A stretch of 64,000 nt of DNA from Sphingopyxis sp. OAS728 (GTDB lineage Bacteria; Pseudomonadota; Alphaproteobacteria; Sphingomonadales; Sphingomonadaceae), in contig NZ_JADBDT010000001.1 in assembly GCF_014873485.1 (NCBI RefSeq), positions 4,458,501-4,522,500 of the forward strand, read 5' to 3'. The position numbers and the translations under genes are program-made. Position 1 is the stretch's first letter, and every line of letters begins with the position of its first letter. Shown one piece after another: positions 9,870 through 19,444 of the stretch. Below the pieces are notes generated by a model. It was not told where the DNA came from. It ran no database searches and saw only the letters and a list, made by a program, of their open reading frames with translations.

Positions 9870-10440
9870 CTAAAAGTCGGCCGCGGCGCCGAAGGACCGG
9901 TTGACGACCCCCCGCACCGCCTCGGCGGCGAAGACGCGATTGCGGCGGTAGCCCGTGCGCTCGATCAATATGCCGGCCCCCACCAGCTGGTTGATCGCTG
10001 CCAGCGCATGCGGCCGCGAAACGTCCAGCTTGCCGGCGAGCCGTTTCAGCGTGATCACCGGATAGGCGATGAGCAGGTCGAGCGTGCGCAGCGACGCGCA
10101 GCCCGCGTGGAACTCGCGGCGTCCGCGCCACTCTTCCATCATCTGCTGGGGCGCCGTGCGCGTCGCGAAAAGCTCCTCGACCGTGCCGCTGACGGCGTCC
10201 GAAAGTTAACCGATGAGCGGGGCCCATTCGAGACGCTGGTGCGCGGCTTTGAGGCCGTCATAATAGCCGGCGCGAGTGGCTGAGATATAGGGCGCGAGAT
10301 AGAGCGGCACATAGTTTTCCGCCGCCATCATCATCGGCAGCGGCAGGCGGCCGACGCGCCCTTCCCCTCGCTGAACAGATGGACCGTCTCGTGTTCGGCT
10401 TGTTGGGAGCTTCGTCGGTTGGTTCCTCATTGTGGAACAT
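9870..10440 (-). pseudogene. Remnant of a Fic/DOC family protein
   Basis: Two reading frames on the minus strand carry pieces of a Fic protein. One (about 10206-10430) contains GEGRVGRLPLP followed by NYVPLYLAPYISATRAGYYDGLK, which matches the end of the Fic motif (HPFxxGNGRxGR) and the helix after it. The frame before it, LFSEGKG, shows that a frameshift splits the motif itself. The second (9870-10142) holds the C-terminal winged helix (TLDLLIAYPVITLKRLAGKL, then SRPHALAAINQLVGAGIL). The N-terminal half with the catalytic His is missing. A functional Fic AMP-transferase would be about 370 residues. This is decayed. Confidence 0.7.
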
Positions 10441-10634
10441 CTGTTCGGGAGGCTGCGGAGCCGCTGCGATCGGACACGGGCAGCTGATGCGCTAGCGCGG
10501 CGCTTGCCGCCACGCGCCGGTCGTTACCCCGAGCCCGCCTGCGGCGGGCCGAGAGCAAGAGGGAGCCTTTCGGGCTCGTGACGGGTCCAGTTGCCGGGGG
10601 AGAGTCTTCCGGCGGCCCGTCATGGAGAATGCCC

Positions 10635-12896
10635 ATGGCCCGACAGGCCCCGAAACTCACCCTCAGCCCCTCGCGAGACATTCCGCTAGACCGGCTTACC
10701 TTGTCCCAGTCCAATGTCCGGCGCGTGAAGGCCGGCGTCTCGATCGAGACGCTGGCCGACGACATCGCCCGGCGCGGTCTGCTCCAGAGCCTCAACGTCA
10801 GGCCGATCCTCGACGGAGAGGGCCAGGAAACCGGCCGGTATGAGATACCGGCGGGGGGGCGGCGCTTCCGCGCGCTGGAGTTGCTGGTGAAGCGCAAGCG
10901 TCTCGCCAGTAACGCTTCCGTCCCCTGCGTCGTGCGGGCGGCGAACGACGAGATCCTCGCCGAAGACGACAGTCTCGCGGAAAATGCGATGCGCGAGGCA
11001 CTGCACCCGCTCGACCAGTTTCGCGCGATGCAGGCGATGGTCGACAAGGGCGAGGATGTCGAGGCCATCGCCGCGAACTTCAATGTCACGCCGGCCGTCG
11101 TCCGCCAGCGCCTGAAGCTCGCGTCGGTCTCGCCGCGGCTTCACGAAGCCTATGCCGACGACCGGATTTCCCTCGAGCAGTTGATGGCGTTCACGATTTC
11201 GGACGATTTCGAGCGGCAAATCCAGGTTTTCGAGATGCTGCCGAGCCCGAATGCGGCGCCGTCCTTCATTCGCCAGAAGCTCACCGAAAATGTCATCCGC
11301 GCCGCCGACAAACGCGCGCTGTTCGTGACCGCCGAAGCCTATGTCGAGGCCGGGGGCGGCATCGTGCGCGACCTGTTCGAGGCCGACGGCGGCGGATGGC
11401 TGACCGATCCCGCGCTGCTCGACCGGCTCGTCGACGAGAAATTGAAGGTCGAGGGTGAGCGCCTGCTCGCCGAAGGCTGGAAATGGACGGCGGCCTCGGT
11501 CGATCTTCCCTGGGATGCGCTGCGCGATCTTCGCGAGATTGATCGGAACGAAGTGCCGAGGACCGCCGAGGAGGAAGCGCGGGTGGCGGCGCTCGAGGCC
11601 GAAAGCGAAGCGCTCGACCGCGAATGGGCCGAGGCGGACGATGTGCCCGAGGCGGTGCACGCGCAGGTCGACGCGATCAATGCCGAATATGATGCGATCG
11701 TGAAGCGGCCGCTCAGCTTCGCGCCGGACGACATCGCAATCGCGGGCGCGTTCGTGTCTATCGAGCGCGATGGATCGATCCGCATCGATCGCGGCTATGT
11801 CCGCTCCAAAGACGAGCCCGCCGCGACCGAACCGGGCGACGACGATGCGGAGCATCAAGACCGGGAAGAGCTTGATCGCGAGGACGAAGGTGCGAACGCC
11901 GGGCGCGCTGCCGCAAATGACGAGGCGGCGGCGGGAGATACGGGCGGGGAAGAAACGGCCGAAGGGCTGAAGCCGCTTCCCGACCGGCTGGTATCCGATC
12001 TCACCGCCTGGCGGACGCTCGCTCTGCAGGACGCCTTCGCGCAGCAACCGAAAACCGCCTATCTGGCATTGCTCCATGCCCTCGTGCTCGGCTGTTTCTA
12101 CGGACACAGCAGGGAGAGCTGCGTGCAGATTTCCGCGAACCGCGTCTATTTCAGCGACGCGCCGCCCAACCTTCGCGACTGTGCTCCCGCGGAGGCGATC
12201 GATGCGCGCGGTGCCGAATGGAAGGAGCGGCTGCCGAAATCCGACAAGGCGCTTTGGGACCATCTCCTCGCCATGGAAGCCGCGGACCGGGCGATGCTGC
12301 TTGCGCATTGTGCCTCGCTTGCCGTCAATGCACAGGCCGAGATCGTCGGCCGCTACGACAATGGTCGGATATCTGCGCACGGGGTCGAGCGGCGGATCGC
12401 GCACAGCAACATTCTCGCGCGTGCGGTCGGCCTCGATGTTCATGCCGCGGGTTGGCGGCCGACCGTCGACGCCTATTTCGGCAGTGTGACCAAGCCGCGC
12501 ATCCTCGCTGACGTCGCCGAGGCGCGGGGTGAGAATTTCGCGGGCATAATCGATCATCTCAAAAAAGCGGACATGGCCCGCGAGGCGGAGCGGTTGCTCG
12601 AGGATACCGCATGGCTCCCGGTCCCGCTGCGCACGCCAGGGATCGACGATCTCGTCGGGCCGGACGCTCTCGCTGCCGGAGTCGCTCCCGGGATCGCTTC
12701 GGAAAATGAAGGTAAGGCGGGGGGAGTGGCCTGCGAGCTGCCGGCCTTTCTCGCGGACAATCCTGACGATCCCCTCCTCGCGGACGATGCTGACGATGCT
12801 GACCTCCCGGCGGGTGCCGATGATTCCGGCGTCGCGCACGGTGCCGACGATCTCGGCGACGATGGCGACACGGACCCTCCTGTCGCGGCCGTGTGA
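10635..12896 (+). CDS. ParB/Srx-domain protein with long C-terminal extension
   Basis: A 753-residue protein whose first 200 residues are a ParB N-terminal domain (PLDRLTLSQSNVRR, EIPAGGRRFRALE, AENAMREALHPLDQFRAM) followed by a helix-turn-helix (VEAIAANFNVTPAVVRQRLKL). The remainder includes an acidic linker (about 415-460) and a C-terminal region of unknown fold. It is not a chromosomal ParB, which is about 300 residues and sits with ParA; this long type is usual on plasmids and integrated elements next to the Strawberry-notch and Toprim genes that follow here. GGAGAA ends 5 bases before ATG 10635. Role in the element is unknown: partition, regulation or antirestriction are all possible. 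Confidence 0.85.
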   Translation: MARQAPKLTLSPSRDIPLDRLTLSQSNVRRVKAGVSIETLADDIARRGLLQSLNVRPILDGEGQETGRYEIPAGGRRFRALELLVKRKRLASNASVPCVVRAANDEILAEDDSLAENAMREALHPLDQFRAMQAMVDKGEDVEAIAANFNVTPAVVRQRLKLASVSPRLHEAYADDRISLEQLMAFTISDDFERQIQVFEMLPSPNAAPSFIRQKLTENVIRAADKRALFVTAEAYVEAGGGIVRDLFEADGGGWLTDPALLDRLVDEKLKVEGERLLAEGWKWTAASVDLPWDALRDLREIDRNEVPRTAEEEARVAALEAESEALDREWAEADDVPEAVHAQVDAINAEYDAIVKRPLSFAPDDIAIAGAFVSIERDGSIRIDRGYVRSKDEPAATEPGDDDAEHQDREELDREDEGANAGRAAANDEAAAGDTGGEETAEGLKPLPDRLVSDLTAWRTLALQDAFAQQPKTAYLALLHALVLGCFYGHSRESCVQISANRVYFSDAPPNLRDCAPAEAIDARGAEWKERLPKSDKALWDHLLAMEAADRAMLLAHCASLAVNAQAEIVGRYDNGRISAHGVERRIAHSNILARAVGLDVHAAGWRPTVDAYFGSVTKPRILADVAEARGENFAGIIDHLKKADMAREAERLLEDTAWLPVPLRTPGIDDLVGPDALAAGVAPGIASENEGKAGGVACELPAFLADNPDDPLLADDADDADLPAGADDSGVAHGADDLGDDGDTDPPVAAV

Positions 12897-12901
12897 TCCA
12901 G

Positions 12902-12959
12902 CCCCCCCCCCCCCCCACAAATTTTCAATTCTACCGGCCCGGCAGCGATGCCGGGCCGG
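12902..12959 (+). repeat. C15 homopolymer tract and an 11-bp hairpin
   Basis: Fifteen C in a row (12902-12916) begin 5 bases after the ParB stop. Then comes a perfect 11-bp stem (12934-12944 with 12949-12959) with a GCGA tetraloop, followed by ACCGTTTTC, which could act as a weak terminator or an mRNA 3'-end stabiliser. Confidence 0.75.
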
Positions 12960-13000
12960 ACCGTTTTCGGAGACCTGATATAATTTCTACGGAGGCGAAC

Positions 13001-13645
13001 ATGCCGGCGATCATTGAAACGACCGTCTATCAGCTGGACGAGCTAGCAGACGAAGCGAAGGAAAGGGCGCGGAGCTGGTACCGCCAACACGGCTTCGACC
13101 ATGACTGGTACGACAATATGTTCGAGGATTTCGGGCGCATCTGCCTGCTCCTCGGCGTCGATCTTCGCACCCGGTCCGTTCGCTTGATGAGCGGGCGCGC
13201 GCGAAGCCAGCCCTGCATCTTCTTCTCGGGTTTCTCGAGCCAGGGCGACGGAGCCTGCTTCGAGGGCACTTATCGATACGCGCGCGGCATGCGCCGGGCG
13301 ATCCGGGGCTATGCGCCCGAGAACATAGAACTCCACCGCATCGCCGACGCGCTCGAGGCGATCCAGTGGCGCAACTTCTACCAGCTTTCCGCCACTGCGC
13401 GGCACAGGGGACGCTATGTCCATGAATATTGCATGGAAATCTCGGTCGAGCGCGACAGTCCAGCGTATCAGGAGCCGACGGCGGATGCCGAGGAGGAGGT
13501 GGCGGGGGCGCTTCGCAACCTCGCGCGCTGGCTCTACCGGCAGCTCGAGCGGGAATATGACCATCAGACGTCGGACGAGGCGGTGGACGAGGCCATCACC
13601 GCGAACGAATACAGCTTCACCAAGGCGGGGCGGCGGTTCGGCTGA
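13001..13645 (+). CDS. Conserved element-associated protein, function unknown
   Basis: A 214-residue protein. GGAGG 7 bases upstream fixes ATG 13001. Recognisable stretches are FFSGFSSQGDGACFEGTYRYARG (quoted only in part: SQGDGACFEGTYRY), then ELHRIADALEAIQ and LYRQLEREYDHQTSDEAVDEAI. Proteins with these blocks recur on proteobacterial plasmids and phages, sometimes labelled as antitoxin-like, but I know of no proven function. It sits between the ParB-like and helicase genes in the same orientation, as in other copies of this gene set. A GC-rich hairpin (13663-13669 with 13674-13680) follows the stop. Confidence 0.7.
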   Translation: MPAIIETTVYQLDELADEAKERARSWYRQHGFDHDWYDNMFEDFGRICLLLGVDLRTRSVRLMSGRARSQPCIFFSGFSSQGDGACFEGTYRYARGMRRAIRGYAPENIELHRIADALEAIQWRNFYQLSATARHRGRYVHEYCMEISVERDSPAYQEPTADAEEEVAGALRNLARWLYRQLEREYDHQTSDEAVDEAITANEYSFTKAGRRFG

Positions 13646-13734
13646 GAGCAAGAGCGGGGCGCCCGGGGGGTGGCCCCCGGATCCGAGAGAGAGCGGGCGG
13701 GGACCGATCCCTCCTGCTCTCGAAGGAACCCGAC

Positions 13735-16700
13735 ATGCCAAACCTCCAGCCCGCGCCGGCCCTCGCCGGTGTGTCCGATGCTGCCATTCCCTCGCCGGCC
13801 CAGGCCATTCACCGGGCCGCTTCGCGGCTGCTGCCCGCCCTCGAAGCAGGCGAGGCGGTCGATGCCGCGCGCCTTCGCTGGGCCATGACCGAGGCCTTTG
13901 GCGGCAGCGATGCCGAGGGTCGGTGGGACTGGAAATCCGCCTATGACGCCTGCGAGGCGGCGCAGGTCGAGATGCTGCTCCGCTATGGCAGGGCACTGAT
14001 TGCCCGTCAGCGTTCGGCGCAAAATCGCCTCGCAATTTACGAGCGGATCGCCGCCCGGTTTCCCTCCCACACGCGCCGCTCGGAAACGAGCCAAGCCTTC
14101 CAGCAATTCTCGACGCCATTGCCGCTTGCCATGGTCGCGTCGGTCGCCGCCGCGATCGTCCCGGGCGATATCGTGCTCGAGCCATCGGCCGGCACGGGCA
14201 TGCTGGCCGTCCATGCGCAGCTCGCCGGCGCTCGCCTTGTGCTCAACGAACTCGAACGCGAGCGGGCGCAATTGCTCGGCCTCCTCTTCCCCGATGTCGT
14301 GGTCCATCGCCACGATGCGGCATCGATCGACGATCGTCTGCCCGTCGGCATCGCTCCCAGCGTCGTGCTTCTGAACCCGCCCTTTTCCGCCGCCCCGAAC
14401 GTCGACCGGCAGATGAAGGGAATGGCGATCCGGCACATCGCGTCCGCGCTTGCCCGGCTTCAGCCGGGTGGACGCCTCGTGGCGATCACGGGTGCCGGAT
14501 GCTCGCCCGAGGCACCGGCATGGCGCGATGCCTACGCGCGCCTGCAGGACAGCGGGCGGATTGTCTTCTCGGCGAGCATCGCGGGCAAGGTCTTCGCGCG
14601 GCACGGCACGTCGGTGGATACGCGGCTGACCGTGATCGACAAGCTCCCGGCTTCGAACCCTGCGGTCTTCGAGGGCCTGCGCGGCTGCGCCCCCGACGCC
14701 GCGACATTGCTTCAGTGGGTGGAAGACATTGTGCCGCCGCGCCCGGTGCCGCCGACTTGTCCGGCGACCGAGGGCGAGCCGCTATTGCGCGCTACCAAGC
14801 GTGTCGTCGCAGCGGCAGGTCAGCGTGCTTCAGCACGTCGCGGCGACGAGGTCACCGAGCTCTCCTATGGCGTGATCGACTGGGTTCCGCCCGAGGGACA
14901 GCTCGAGGAGGCGATCTACGAGCCCTATGCACTGCAGTCGATCGTCGTCGAGGGTGCGCATCCGCATCCGACGGCGCTCGTCCAGTCGGCGGCCATGGCG
15001 TCGGTTGCCCCGCCAAAGCCGGGCTATCGCCCGCATCTCCCGCTTTCGGTGGTGACGGGCGGCATCCTGTCCGATGCCCAGCTTGAATCGGTCATCTACG
15101 CCGGCGAAGCCCATAGCGGCTATTTGAGCGGCGCCTGGTCGGTCGACGAGACGTGCGACGTCGTGAGCGCGGCGAGCGACACCGCCGATGGCGCGGTGCA
15201 ATTTCGCCGGGGCTGGTTCCTCGGCGACGGCACCGGCGCGGGTAAGGGGCGCCAGGTTGCCGGGATCATCCTCGACAATTGGCTGAAGGGGCGAAAGCGA
15301 GCGGTCTGGATTTCGAAGTCGGACAAGCTGCTCGAAGACGCCCAGCGCGACTGGTCGGCGCTCGGGCAGGAGCGACTGCTCGTCTCGCCGCTCTCGCGCT
15401 ATCGCCAAGGGACGCCGATCAAGCTCGCCGAGGGCATTCTCTTCACCACCTATGCGACGCTGCGCTCACAGAGCCGCGATGGCAAGGGGAGCCGGATCGA
15501 CCAGATCATCGAATGGCTGGGCAATGATTTCGACGGCCCGATCATCTTCGACGAGGCCCATGCGATGGCAAATGCCGCAGGTGGCAAGGGCGAGCGCGGT
15601 GACCAGAAGCCCTCGCAGCAGGGGAAAGCCGGGCTTCGGCTTCAGTATGCGCTTCCCGACGCGCGCATCGTCTATGTATCGGCGACGGGGGCGACCACCG
15701 TGCAGAACCTTGCCTATGCGCAGCGCCTCGGCCTTTGGGGCGGCACCGACTTTCCGTTCGCCGGTCGCAGCGATTTCGTCGCCGCGATCGAGGAAGGGGG
15801 CGTGGCGGCGATGGAGGTGCTCGCACGCGATCTCAAGGCGCTCGGCCTCTACGCCGCGCGGTCGCTATCGTTCGACGGGGTGGAATATGAGCTGCTCGAA
15901 CACCGGCTAACCGACGAGCCGCGCCGGATCTACGACAGCTATGCCGCCGCCTTCCAGGTCATCCACAATAATCTCGATGCCGCCATGGAAGCCGCCGGTG
16001 TCACGAGCGCGGAGCATGGCACGCTGAACGGGCAGGCCAAATCCGCAGCGCGCTCGGCGTTCGAGAGTACCAAGCAGCGCTTCTTCAATCATCTGATCAC
16101 CGCGATGCAGACCCCGAGCACGATCGCCAGCATCGAGACGGATATCGAGGCCGGCCATGCAGCGGTCGTGCAGATCGTCTCGACCGGCGAGGCGCTCCAG
16201 GAGCGGCGGCTTGCCGAGATTCCCGCCGAGGAGTGGGGGGATGTGTCCGTCGACATCACACCGCGCGAATATGTTCTCGACTATCTGGCGCACGGCTTCC
16301 CGGTCCAGCTTTTCGAACCGTGCACCGACAGCGAGGGCAACCTCTCGTCGCGTCCCGCTTACGGCGAGGATGGCAATCCGATCGTTAGCCGCGAGGCGTG
16401 CCGCCGCCGCGACGCGATGATCGAGAAGCTCGCGAGCCTGCCGCCGGTGCCGGGCGCGCTCGACCAGATCGTCCAGCATTTCGGGACCGACGAGGTGGCC
16501 GAGGTCACGGGCCGGTCGCGGCGGATCGTTCCGAAGCGGGATGAGAGCGGCGATGTGCGATTTGCTGTCGAGAATCGCCCGGGCAGCGCAAGTATCGGCG
16601 AGACCCACGCGTTCATGGACGATGCGAAGCGGATCCTCATCTTTTCGGAAGCGGGCGGCACCGGGCGCTCCTATCACGCCGATATCGGCGCGAAGAACCA

Positions 16701-18069
16701 GCGGCGGCGCATTCACTATCTGCTCGAGGCCGGCTGGAAGGCGGATGCTGCAATCCAGGGTTTCGGGCGCACGAACCGCACGAACCAGAAACAGCCGCCG
16801 ATGTTCCGCCCCGTGTCGACCGACGTGAAGGCGCAGAAGCGCTTCATCTCGACGATCGCGCGCCGGCTGGACTCGATGGGCGCGATCACGCGGGGGCAGC
16901 GTCAGACGGGCGGGCAGAATATGTTCCGTCCCGAGGACAATCTGGAATCCCTCTATGCCCGCGACGCGCTTCGACAACTTTATTTCCTGATCTCGGTCGG
17001 CAAGGTCGCGGGCTGCTCGCTTCTCACCTTCGAGAGCGCGACGGGGTTGTCGCTTCTCGATATCGACGGCGGTCTGCGCGATGAATTGCCCCCGATCACC
17101 ACCTTCCTCAATCGCATGCTCGCGCTCGCTATCGATCTCCAGAATATCCTGTTCGAAGCGTTTGAAGGTTTGCTCTCAGCGCGGATCGAGGCGGCGATGA
17201 CCGCCGGGACCTTCGAGGTCGGCCTCGAGACATTGCGGGCCGAGAGTTTCCTCATATCCGAGCGGCGGACGATCTACACGCATCCGGGAACAGGCGCTGT
17301 CACGCAGCTGCTGACGATCGATCGGAAGGACCGGCTCGCGCCGCTCTCGCTGGCCAACGCTCTCGCGCTGGAAGACGCCGAGGGCGCCGCCTTGCTGGTC
17401 AATGCCCGTTCGGGCCGGGCCGCCGTGCGCCTCCGCGCGCGAAGCATCGTCGACGACGATGGTGCCGTGCACCGCCGCTACCGGCTGATCAGGCCGATGG
17501 AGACGGTCAAGATCCTCGCCGACCAGCTTCCTTCAAGCCATTGGAACGACATGGGAGCCGAGGCCTTTGCAGCTGCATGGAACGCCGAGCTCGCCGAGCT
17601 GCCCGAATTTGAAACGGGAACGCTTCACATGGTCGCCGGCTTGCTGCTGCCGATCTGGCGGAGCCTCCCGAACGAGTCGACGCGCGTTTACCGGCTGCAG
17701 ACCGATGCCGGCGAGCGGGTGATCGGGCGGAAAGTGTCGCCCGCTTGGGTGGCGAAGTTCGTCGACGACGGGCCGCCGAAGCTCTCTGGGGCGCAGGCAT
17801 GGGCGATGCTGCTGTCGGGCGAGGCGAGGTTCGAGCTTGCCGAAGGGCAGATGATCGCGCGCGTCCGCGCGATGAACGACTGGCGGGTCGAACTCACCGG
17901 CTTCAACGATCTCGGGGTCGAGCGGCTGAAGGCATTTGGCTTGATCTCCGAGATCGTTTCATGGAAATTGAGGCTCTACGTGCCGGCAGGGGCTGCTGGC
18001 GCCGACGTGTTCGCACGGCTCCTTGAACGCTTTCCGATTCAACGGGTCCACGAACGCAAGGCCGCCTGA
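13735..18069 (+). CDS. N6-methyltransferase-like / Strawberry-notch helicase fusion
   Basis: A 1444-residue protein. Residues about 100-300 form a Rossmann methyltransferase fold with a SAM-binding motif (EPSAGTG, from Glu149) and an NPPF motif (214-217) as in amino-methylating DNA methyltransferases. Residues about 390-1050 form a superfamily 2 ATPase of the Strawberry-notch type: Walker A GDGTGAGKGR (497-506), DEAH box FDEAH (605-609) and a motif VI-like QGFGRTNRTNQ near 1005. The rest is an unassigned C-terminal region. AAGGAA lies 6 bases before ATG 13735. Such fusions are common on conjugative plasmids and integrated elements; roles in DNA protection during transfer or in defence have been suggested but not shown here. 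Confidence 0.85.
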   Translation: MPNLQPAPALAGVSDAAIPSPAQAIHRAASRLLPALEAGEAVDAARLRWAMTEAFGGSDAEGRWDWKSAYDACEAAQVEMLLRYGRALIARQRSAQNRLAIYERIAARFPSHTRRSETSQAFQQFSTPLPLAMVASVAAAIVPGDIVLEPSAGTGMLAVHAQLAGARLVLNELERERAQLLGLLFPDVVVHRHDAASIDDRLPVGIAPSVVLLNPPFSAAPNVDRQMKGMAIRHIASALARLQPGGRLVAITGAGCSPEAPAWRDAYARLQDSGRIVFSASIAGKVFARHGTSVDTRLTVIDKLPASNPAVFEGLRGCAPDAATLLQWVEDIVPPRPVPPTCPATEGEPLLRATKRVVAAAGQRASARRGDEVTELSYGVIDWVPPEGQLEEAIYEPYALQSIVVEGAHPHPTALVQSAAMASVAPPKPGYRPHLPLSVVTGGILSDAQLESVIYAGEAHSGYLSGAWSVDETCDVVSAASDTADGAVQFRRGWFLGDGTGAGKGRQVAGIILDNWLKGRKRAVWISKSDKLLEDAQRDWSALGQERLLVSPLSRYRQGTPIKLAEGILFTTYATLRSQSRDGKGSRIDQIIEWLGNDFDGPIIFDEAHAMANAAGGKGERGDQKPSQQGKAGLRLQYALPDARIVYVSATGATTVQNLAYAQRLGLWGGTDFPFAGRSDFVAAIEEGGVAAMEVLARDLKALGLYAARSLSFDGVEYELLEHRLTDEPRRIYDSYAAAFQVIHNNLDAAMEAAGVTSAEHGTLNGQAKSAARSAFESTKQRFFNHLITAMQTPSTIASIETDIEAGHAAVVQIVSTGEALQERRLAEIPAEEWGDVSVDITPREYVLDYLAHGFPVQLFEPCTDSEGNLSSRPAYGEDGNPIVSREACRRRDAMIEKLASLPPVPGALDQIVQHFGTDEVAEVTGRSRRIVPKRDESGDVRFAVENRPGSASIGETHAFMDDAKRILIFSEAGGTGRSYHADIGAKNQRRRIHYLLEAGWKADAAIQGFGRTNRTNQKQPPMFRPVSTDVKAQKRFISTIARRLDSMGAITRGQRQTGGQNMFRPEDNLESLYARDALRQLYFLISVGKVAGCSLLTFESATGLSLLDIDGGLRDELPPITTFLNRMLALAIDLQNILFEAFEGLLSARIEAAMTAGTFEVGLETLRAESFLISERRTIYTHPGTGAVTQLLTIDRKDRLAPLSLANALALEDAEGAALLVNARSGRAAVRLRARSIVDDDGAVHRRYRLIRPMETVKILADQLPSSHWNDMGAEAFAAAWNAELAELPEFETGTLHMVAGLLLPIWRSLPNESTRVYRLQTDAGERVIGRKVSPAWVAKFVDDGPPKLSGAQAWAMLLSGEARFELAEGQMIARVRAMNDWRVELTGFNDLGVERLKAFGLISEIVSWKLRLYVPAGAAGADVFARLLERFPIQRVHERKAA

Positions 18070-18080
18070 AGGAGCCCCGC

Positions 18081-19118
18081 ATGGAAAGTCCCGCCCGCGA
18101 GATCGCGCGCCGTCTCGGTGAGAATGCCGAGGCGGTGTGCCGCCGCTATCTGTCGAATGGTCGCCGCGAAGGGCAATATTGGGTCGTCGGCGATCTCGCC
18201 AACAGCAAGGGCCGAAGCCTCTATGTTCGCCTTACGGCCAGTAGCGACGGTGCGCGCCCCGGCAAATGGACCGATGCTGCGACCGGCGACCATGGCGATC
18301 TCCTCGACATCATCGCTGCGAGCGGCGCTCACGCCCATTTTCGCGATACGCTCGCCGAGGCGCGGCACATTCTCAGCCTGCCGCCGCCCGACGAGCAGAT
18401 GCCCAATCCCCGGAGCCGCAAGCCGGCGGGCGGCTCGGCGGGGGCGGCGAGGAGGCTCTTTGCAGCGTCGCGCCCAGTCGAACGAACGCTGGCCGAGCTC
18501 TATCTCGAGGGGCGCTTGCTGCACGGCCCATTCGGCCCGTCGCTGCGCTTTCACCCCCATTGCTTCTATCGACCGAGCGAGGACGATGCGCCAGGGCTGC
18601 CGCCTGCGTGGCCCGCGCTGATCGCCGCCGTCACCGATGAGGGCGGCGCGATCCATGGCGTGCACCGCACGTGGATCGACCCCGCGACGCGGACGAAAGC
18701 GCCCGTGGCGCACTCGCGCCGCGCGATGGGTAATCTGCTCGGGCACGGCGTGCGCTTCGCCTCCAGCGGGGCGGTGATGGCGGCGGGCGAAGGCATCGAG
18801 ACGATGCTATCCCTGCGCGAGGCGGCACCGACGTTGCCGCTGATCGCGGGGCTCTCTTCGGCGCATCTTGCCGCCATCCGCTTTCCGGAAGCGCTGAGGC
18901 GCCTTTATGTCGCCTGCGATCGCGACCCCGCGGGCGAGGCGGCCTTCGCGACGCTTTCGGAGCGGTCACAGACGGCCGGGATCGAGCTCTGCCCGATCGT
19001 GCCGCGCCTCGACGACCTGAACTCCGAGCTTTGCCGATTTGGCCTGGACGCGCTCAGGCATTGTTTGACGTCACAGCTCCTGCCGGTCGATGCGGACAGG
19101 TTTCTCGCGCGTCATTGA
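18081..19118 (+). CDS. Toprim-domain primase-like protein
   Basis: A 345-residue protein, 11 bases after the helicase gene. An N-terminal zinc-finger-less primase-like region (RYLSNGRREGQYWVVGDL, DHGDLLDIIA) leads to a Toprim domain with the acidic Gly-Glu motif (GEGIETMLSLREA, about 235-249) and the DxD motif DRDPAG (from Asp280). These are the metal-binding positions of Toprim primases. It is likely involved in element DNA replication or transfer priming. The close spacing argues for co-transcription with the helicase. Confidence 0.82.
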   Translation: MESPAREIARRLGENAEAVCRRYLSNGRREGQYWVVGDLANSKGRSLYVRLTASSDGARPGKWTDAATGDHGDLLDIIAASGAHAHFRDTLAEARHILSLPPPDEQMPNPRSRKPAGGSAGAARRLFAASRPVERTLAELYLEGRLLHGPFGPSLRFHPHCFYRPSEDDAPGLPPAWPALIAAVTDEGGAIHGVHRTWIDPATRTKAPVAHSRRAMGNLLGHGVRFASSGAVMAAGEGIETMLSLREAAPTLPLIAGLSSAHLAAIRFPEALRRLYVACDRDPAGEAAFATLSERSQTAGIELCPIVPRLDDLNSELCRFGLDALRHCLTSQLLPVDADRFLARH

Positions 19119-19444
19119 ACTGGCCGGGAAGAGCGGAAGGCGGGGCGATGGGTGCGGGATAGCGCGCGGGCCTGCCGTCGCCGGTCGGCTCGCGCCTCCG
19201 CCCTTCGCTCGGGGGCGCCTGCGGCAAGCGCACCGGGCACGCAATGGCGCGCGTGCAGCCATTTTCCGCCGGGACGCTGCGCGCCCCTTTGCATCGCGAA
19301 GCAAAATGGCCTTCGCTTGCCATCCTCCGCTGCCGCTCCGGCCGCGCGCCAGGCGCGCGGTGCAGACCCCGGTGCGCTCGCCGCAAGAGGTCGCCCGCGA
19401 AGGCCGCGAGAGGCGCGGCCGGCGCCAAGCGAAAGGCAGTTTCC
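19119..19444. other. Gene-free GC-rich stretch between Toprim and DUF2493 genes
   Basis: The frame of the next gene is open back to 19244, but the extra part is Arg- and Ala-rich low-quality sequence. Short inverted repeats such as CGCGC are frequent. I see no clear promoter or RNA gene. Confidence 0.35.

Noticed and set aside
10686..12920. A 744-residue minus-strand frame opposite the ParB-like gene
   Set aside because: It is a by-product of GC-rich third positions in the ParB gene; no recognisable domain.
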